Shown: positions 6,885-10,101 of the stretch, in pieces
Layout: the number at the start of each line of letters is the position of its first letter
Position numbering within the stretch: position 1 is the first letter of the stretch
Source of the DNA: an uncultured delta proteobacterium
GTDB taxonomy: Bacteria > Myxococcota_A > Polyangia > Polyangiales > Polyangiaceae
Reading direction: 5' to 3'
NCBI GenBank assembly: GCA_903858055.1
Contig: CAIOHM010000407.1
Span: 1-10,101, forward strand
DNA: 10,101 nt
Notes under the pieces: generated by a model
Databases searched by the model: none
Seen by the model: only the letters and a program-made list of their open reading frames with translations
Told to the model about the DNA's origin: nothing
Made by a program: the position numbers and the translations under genes

Positions 6885-8254
6885 AACGAACGCTCTCTGC
6901 TCTCGCCCTCGCGTGCGCTGCCCACGCCTCCGCCGACGACGGCCGCTTCGAGTTCGGCTCCTACGGCCGCGTGAACGCCGCAAGCGATTTGACCGGCCGC
7001 ACGGGCCGCGCCGCGAACATCGTCGACCACGGCTCGCGCCTCGACCTCGACAGCTACGCCGAGCTCGAGCTGCGCCGCGAAGACCGCATCGACGCCGAGA
7101 CGACGACGCGCGTGGTGACGACGGTGGCGCTCCTCCCGCCGTTCTTCCACTTCGACGGAAAGGCGAGCGACACGCTCGCGCTGCGCCAGCTCTACGCGCA
7201 GATGAACTTCGACCGCCTCTCGCTCTGGGCGGGCTCGCGCATGGTGCGCGGCGACGACGCCTACCTCCTCAACTGGTGGCCGCTCGACAACCAAAACACG
7301 CTCGGCGGCGGGGCCATGTACGCGCTCCCGCGCGGCGCCGGCGACACGCTCTTTCAGCTCCACGCGGGGCTGCAGCGCATCGACAGCCCGAGCACCTACG
7401 GCACGATGCCGAGCCTCGTGCGCGCCGGTGTCGGCTCCACGCAGGTCGAGTACCTGGACCGCCCGCGCGCGATTCAGACCTTCAAGGTCACGCGCTTCTT
7501 CCGCAACAGCGAGACGAGCAAGCCCTTCGACGACGACGCGAAGGGCGCGAAGGTCGTGCTCTACGGCGAGGCCCACGAGATGGCCGCCGGTGTCTCGAAG
7601 GATCAAAACCGCCAAGACCTCTTCGCCTACCCGGCGGACTACGGGTTTTTGCTGGGTGTGCAGGCTTCGGTCTGGAAGGGGCAGCGCGACACCTACGCGA
7701 CCGTGTGGGCGCGCTACGCGCAGGGGCTCGCGACCGTGGACCCGCTCGCCACGCCGGGCGTCTTCAACGCAGGGCGCACGACCGGCAACGCGAACGAGCT
7801 CCTCGCCGCCTTCGCGGGCAACTGGGAGGAGGGCGACTTCGGCGTGCTCTTCGCGGGCTACGGGCGACGCTTGCGCCGTGACCCGAGCGCGCCGACCACC
7901 TGGGAGAACTTCGACGAGGGCAACCTCGTGGTGCGCCCGCAGTGGTGGTTTCACCGCAAGTTCGGCGCGGCCCTCGAGCTCGGCCTCGAGCACCGCCGCT
8001 ACGCCATGCTCGACCAAGCGGCGAACGACATCGTGAAGGCGAACGCGCTTCGCCTCGGTGCGCAGCTCTACGCCACACCCTGGGGCCCCGGCTCCTTCAA
8101 GCGCCCGCAGATCGGGTTCGTGTACCTTGCAACGGCCCGCGACGCCGGCGCGCGCGCCCTCTACCCGGTGGACGACCTCTTCGCCTCGCGCGGTCTCTCG
8201 CATTACGCGGGCGTCTTCGCCGAGTGGTGGTTCAACTCGTCGTCGTACCCGTGA
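6881..8254 (+). CDS. LamB-type maltoporin / carbohydrate porin
   Basis: Maltoporins are trimeric outer-membrane beta-barrels through which maltodextrins diffuse. The 457-residue protein has a short Sec signal (MKRTLSALALACAAHASA, residues 1-18) and a mature start DDGRFEFGSYGRVN, like the opening barrel strand of LamB. Alternating aromatic and polar strands run through the protein, for example LYAQMNFDRLSLWAGSRMVRG and WWPLDNQN, which recalls the LamB family pattern. Length is in the usual range (E. coli LamB is about 420 residues mature). The last strand YAGVFAEWWF is followed by seven further residues (NSSSYP preceded by F), whereas most barrels end on the aromatic residue itself. The start overlaps the upstream stop as ATGA with no clear ribosome binding site, so translation is probably coupled to the amylase gene. 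Its place between two amylases strongly supports maltodextrin uptake. A different carbohydrate porin of the same fold is the main alternative. Confidence 0.82.
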   Translation: MKRTLSALALACAAHASADDGRFEFGSYGRVNAASDLTGRTGRAANIVDHGSRLDLDSYAELELRREDRIDAETTTRVVTTVALLPPFFHFDGKASDTLALRQLYAQMNFDRLSLWAGSRMVRGDDAYLLNWWPLDNQNTLGGGAMYALPRGAGDTLFQLHAGLQRIDSPSTYGTMPSLVRAGVGSTQVEYLDRPRAIQTFKVTRFFRNSETSKPFDDDAKGAKVVLYGEAHEMAAGVSKDQNRQDLFAYPADYGFLLGVQASVWKGQRDTYATVWARYAQGLATVDPLATPGVFNAGRTTGNANELLAAFAGNWEEGDFGVLFAGYGRRLRRDPSAPTTWENFDEGNLVVRPQWWFHRKFGAALELGLEHRRYAMLDQAANDIVKANALRLGAQLYATPWGPGSFKRPQIGFVYLATARDAGARALYPVDDLFASRGLSHYAGVFAEWWFNSSSYP

Positions 8255-8275
8255 TCGTTTCGTCCGAAGATTCGC

Positions 8276-8280
8276 AGGAA
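8276..8280 (+). promoter_or_regulatory. Ribosome binding site of the second GH13 gene
   Basis: AGGAA followed by AAAGCC precedes the ATG at 8287 by six bases. It is the clearest free-standing ribosome binding site in the locus and fits the only real gap in the operon (8255-8286), where coupling by overlap is not available. Confidence 0.7.
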
Positions 8281-8286
8281 AAAGCC

Positions 8287-10101
8287 ATGAAGCGCCTCCT
8301 CACCCTCGCTCCGTGCGCCGCCCTCGTCGTGGGCGCGTTCCTCTCCACGCAGGCCGCGTGCGTCTCCCTCGACGAAGACGCGCTGCGCCCGACGCTCGCC
8401 ACCCACGTGGACGACTGGCGTGACGAGGTCATCTACCAAGTGCTCGTCGATCGCTTCGCGAACGGCGACCTCAACAACGACCAGCGCGTGGTGCCGGGAG
8501 CGCTCGCCCGCTACCAAGGCGGCGACTGGAGCGGGCTCACCTCGAAGCTCGGCTACCTGAGCGAGCTTGGTGTCACGACGATCTGGATTTCTCCTGTCGT
8601 ACGCAACGTCGAGACCGACGCCGACGTGGACGCGTACCACGGCTACTGGGCGCAAGATCTGACGCAGACGAACCCGCACTTCGGCGACATGGCCACGCTG
8701 CGCAAGCTCGTGCGCGCGGCCCACGCGCGCGGCATGAAGGTCGTGCTCGACATCGTCACGAACCACATGGGGCAGGCGTTCTTCTACGACATCAACCTCA
8801 ACGGGAAGGCCGACATCAACGTCGGCGGCACGGGCTTCTGCATGCCCGGCCAGTGCGCTCCCGGGCAGAGCCAGTCGTCGCGCGTCGAGCACATCAACGA
8901 GTACGACCCGGACTTCGACGTGCGCGGGGTGCAGTCGTTCACTTCGCTCGGCCTCGCAGGCCGCGCGCCGATGATCTTCATCGACGACCCGACGATCAAC
9001 CGCGTGCCGCCGAAGCCGGGCATCCTCGGCACGGCGGCGGGCTACCACGGCATGGGCCGCATCACGTCGTACGACGAGCAGCGGCAGGTGGAGCTCGGCG
9101 ACTTCCCGGGCGGGCTCAAAGACGTCGCCACGGAGGACCCGATCGTGCGCGCGACGATGGTCGACGCCTACGCGCGCTGGGTCGAGGAGACGGACCTCGA
9201 CGGCTTCCGCATCGACACGGTGAAGCACGTGGAGCACGAGTTCTGGCAGGTGTTTTCGCAGGCCGTGCGTCAGCGCCTCGCGGCCCAGGGAAAGAAGAAG
9301 TTCCTCCTCTTCGGCGAGGCCTTCGACGGCAACGACAAGCTCCTCGGCAGCTACACGAAGAAGGGCGAGCTCGACTCGGTCTTCTATTTCTCGCAGCACT
9401 TCCAGGTCTTCCACGACGTCTTCGCGGTGGCGAAGCAGGGCGGCCAGGCGGGCACGAAGAAGATCGAAGAGCTCTGGGCGCAGCGCAGCCAGAACTACGG
9501 CACCGAGGCGCAAGACGAGGGCATCGGCGTCGCGCCGACGAAGGCCCTCGTGAACTTCATGGACAACCACGATCGCCCGCGCTTCCTCTTCGACGCGAAG
9601 GGCGACGTCGCAGCGCTCCGCAACGCGCTCACGTTCTTGATGGCGGAAGACGGTATCCCGTGCGTGTATTACGGGACCGAGCTCGACTTCGCGGGCGGCA
9701 ACGATCCCTCGAACCGTGAGGTCTACTGGCAGGCGAACCCGAGCTGGCGCACGGACGGCGACACGTTCCGGCACCTCGCGAAGCTCACGCGCGTGCGCAA
9801 AGACCAGGTGGCGCTGCGCCGCGGCGACGCTTCGGTTCGCTACGCGACGACGAGCACGGGCAACGAAGCGGACGCGGGCATGTTCGCGGTCGAGCGCAGC
9901 GGCGGCGACGCGGGCGAGGCCGTGGCGTTCGCAGTCTTCAACACGCACGCGAGCAAGACCAGCACGGCGACCTTCACGCTCGGCGCGCTCGCGCGCGGCA
10001 AGAGCTTCACGGATGCGATGGGCGTCGTCCCCGCGGCGCTGAGCGTACCGGCGAGCGGCGAAGTCACCGTGAGCCTCCCGGCCCAGAGCGCGGCGGTGTT
10101 C
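8287..10101 (+). CDS. Exported GH13 alpha-amylase, Taka-amylase/CGTase-like (3' end outside window)
   Basis: The frame is open to the window edge with 605 codons seen. It begins with an export signal ending near TQAAC; Cys25 could be lipidated, but Gln at -3 is atypical, so periplasmic or secreted forms are possible. The barrel starts at EVIYQVLVDRFANGD. GH13 regions: DIVTNH at 155-160, GFRIDTVKH with nucleophile Asp310, LLFGEAFDG with acid/base Glu344, and FMDNHDRPRF with His428-Asp429. The blocks ARYQGGDWSGL, DAYHGYWAQDL and FAGGNDPSNRE recall fungal Taka-type alpha-amylase and cyclodextrin glucanotransferase (GH13_1/GH13_2) more than the other GH13 here. Domain B carries an insertion with Cys185 and Cys190. 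A C-terminal beta domain reaches VSLPAQSAAVF, so probably only a few codons are missing. It lacks the N-terminal carbohydrate-binding domain of its neighbour. Hydrolase against transglycosylase activity cannot be settled by eye. Confidence 0.92.
   Translation, partial: MKRLLTLAPCAALVVGAFLSTQAACVSLDEDALRPTLATHVDDWRDEVIYQVLVDRFANGDLNNDQRVVPGALARYQGGDWSGLTSKLGYLSELGVTTIWISPVVRNVETDADVDAYHGYWAQDLTQTNPHFGDMATLRKLVRAAHARGMKVVLDIVTNHMGQAFFYDINLNGKADINVGGTGFCMPGQCAPGQSQSSRVEHINEYDPDFDVRGVQSFTSLGLAGRAPMIFIDDPTINRVPPKPGILGTAAGYHGMGRITSYDEQRQVELGDFPGGLKDVATEDPIVRATMVDAYARWVEETDLDGFRIDTVKHVEHEFWQVFSQAVRQRLAAQGKKKFLLFGEAFDGNDKLLGSYTKKGELDSVFYFSQHFQVFHDVFAVAKQGGQAGTKKIEELWAQRSQNYGTEAQDEGIGVAPTKALVNFMDNHDRPRFLFDAKGDVAALRNALTFLMAEDGIPCVYYGTELDFAGGNDPSNREVYWQANPSWRTDGDTFRHLAKLTRVRKDQVALRRGDASVRYATTSTGNEADAGMFAVERSGGDAGEAVAFAVFNTHASKTSTATFTLGALARGKSFTDAMGVVPAALSVPASGEVTVSLPAQSAAVF

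Noticed and set aside
8203..9948. A 581-codon open frame on the - strand
   Set aside because: It is antisense to the second GH13 gene, whose four catalytic regions are intact on the + strand. The antisense product is low in complexity.
1..10101. CRISPR array, tRNA, rRNA, insertion sequence or attachment site
   Set aside because: I saw no regularly spaced repeats, cloverleaf, transposase motif or terminal inverted repeats on either strand.

Overview
The window is very GC-rich (clearly above 60% by eye, not counted) and all credible genes lie on the + strand. The best taxonomic clue is the C-terminus of the large protein at 2170-4548. It has a Cys-Gly-Cys motif, a Gly/Ser stretch, a short hydrophobic helix and an Arg-rich tail, which is the MYXO-CTERM sorting signal of Myxococcota. 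Asp/Ala/Gly-rich linkers and lipoprotein hydrolases fit a myxobacterium, perhaps of the Polyangia side, but the genus cannot be read from the sequence.

Layout. Positions 1-143 hold no gene I can support. Then come a small single-span membrane protein (144-395), a two-gene cassette of a 110-residue protein and a DUF6036-type nucleotidyltransferase-like protein (443-775 and 772-1302, overlapping as ATGA), and the TlyA-type rRNA 2'-O-methyltransferase (1312-2055). A 114-base gap with an AT-rich patch and a small hairpin separates these from the second half.

From 2170 to the window end runs a tightly packed starch/maltodextrin locus: a MYXO-CTERM-anchored GH15 glucoamylase-like enzyme (2170-4548), a GH13 alpha-amylase lipoprotein with an N-terminal CBM48-like domain (4548-6884), a LamB/maltoporin-type outer-membrane porin (6881-8254), and a second exported GH13 alpha-amylase (8287 to beyond 10101). 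The first three genes overlap at their stop and start codons and the last gap is 32 bases with a good ribosome binding site, so this is very probably one operon.

Inferred joint role: surface-anchored or lipid-anchored hydrolases cut alpha-glucan outside the cell or at the outer membrane, the porin admits maltodextrins, and the remaining amylase works in the periplasm or at the membrane. No inner-membrane transporter, binding protein or regulator is in the window. If the system is complete, they should lie downstream of 10101 or elsewhere. The locus uses a maltoporin rather than a TonB-dependent SusC/SusD pair. I did not find a wholly unknown system. The most unusual points are the sorted glucoamylase, the Taka-amylase/CGTase-like second GH13, and the nucleotidyltransferase-like pair.
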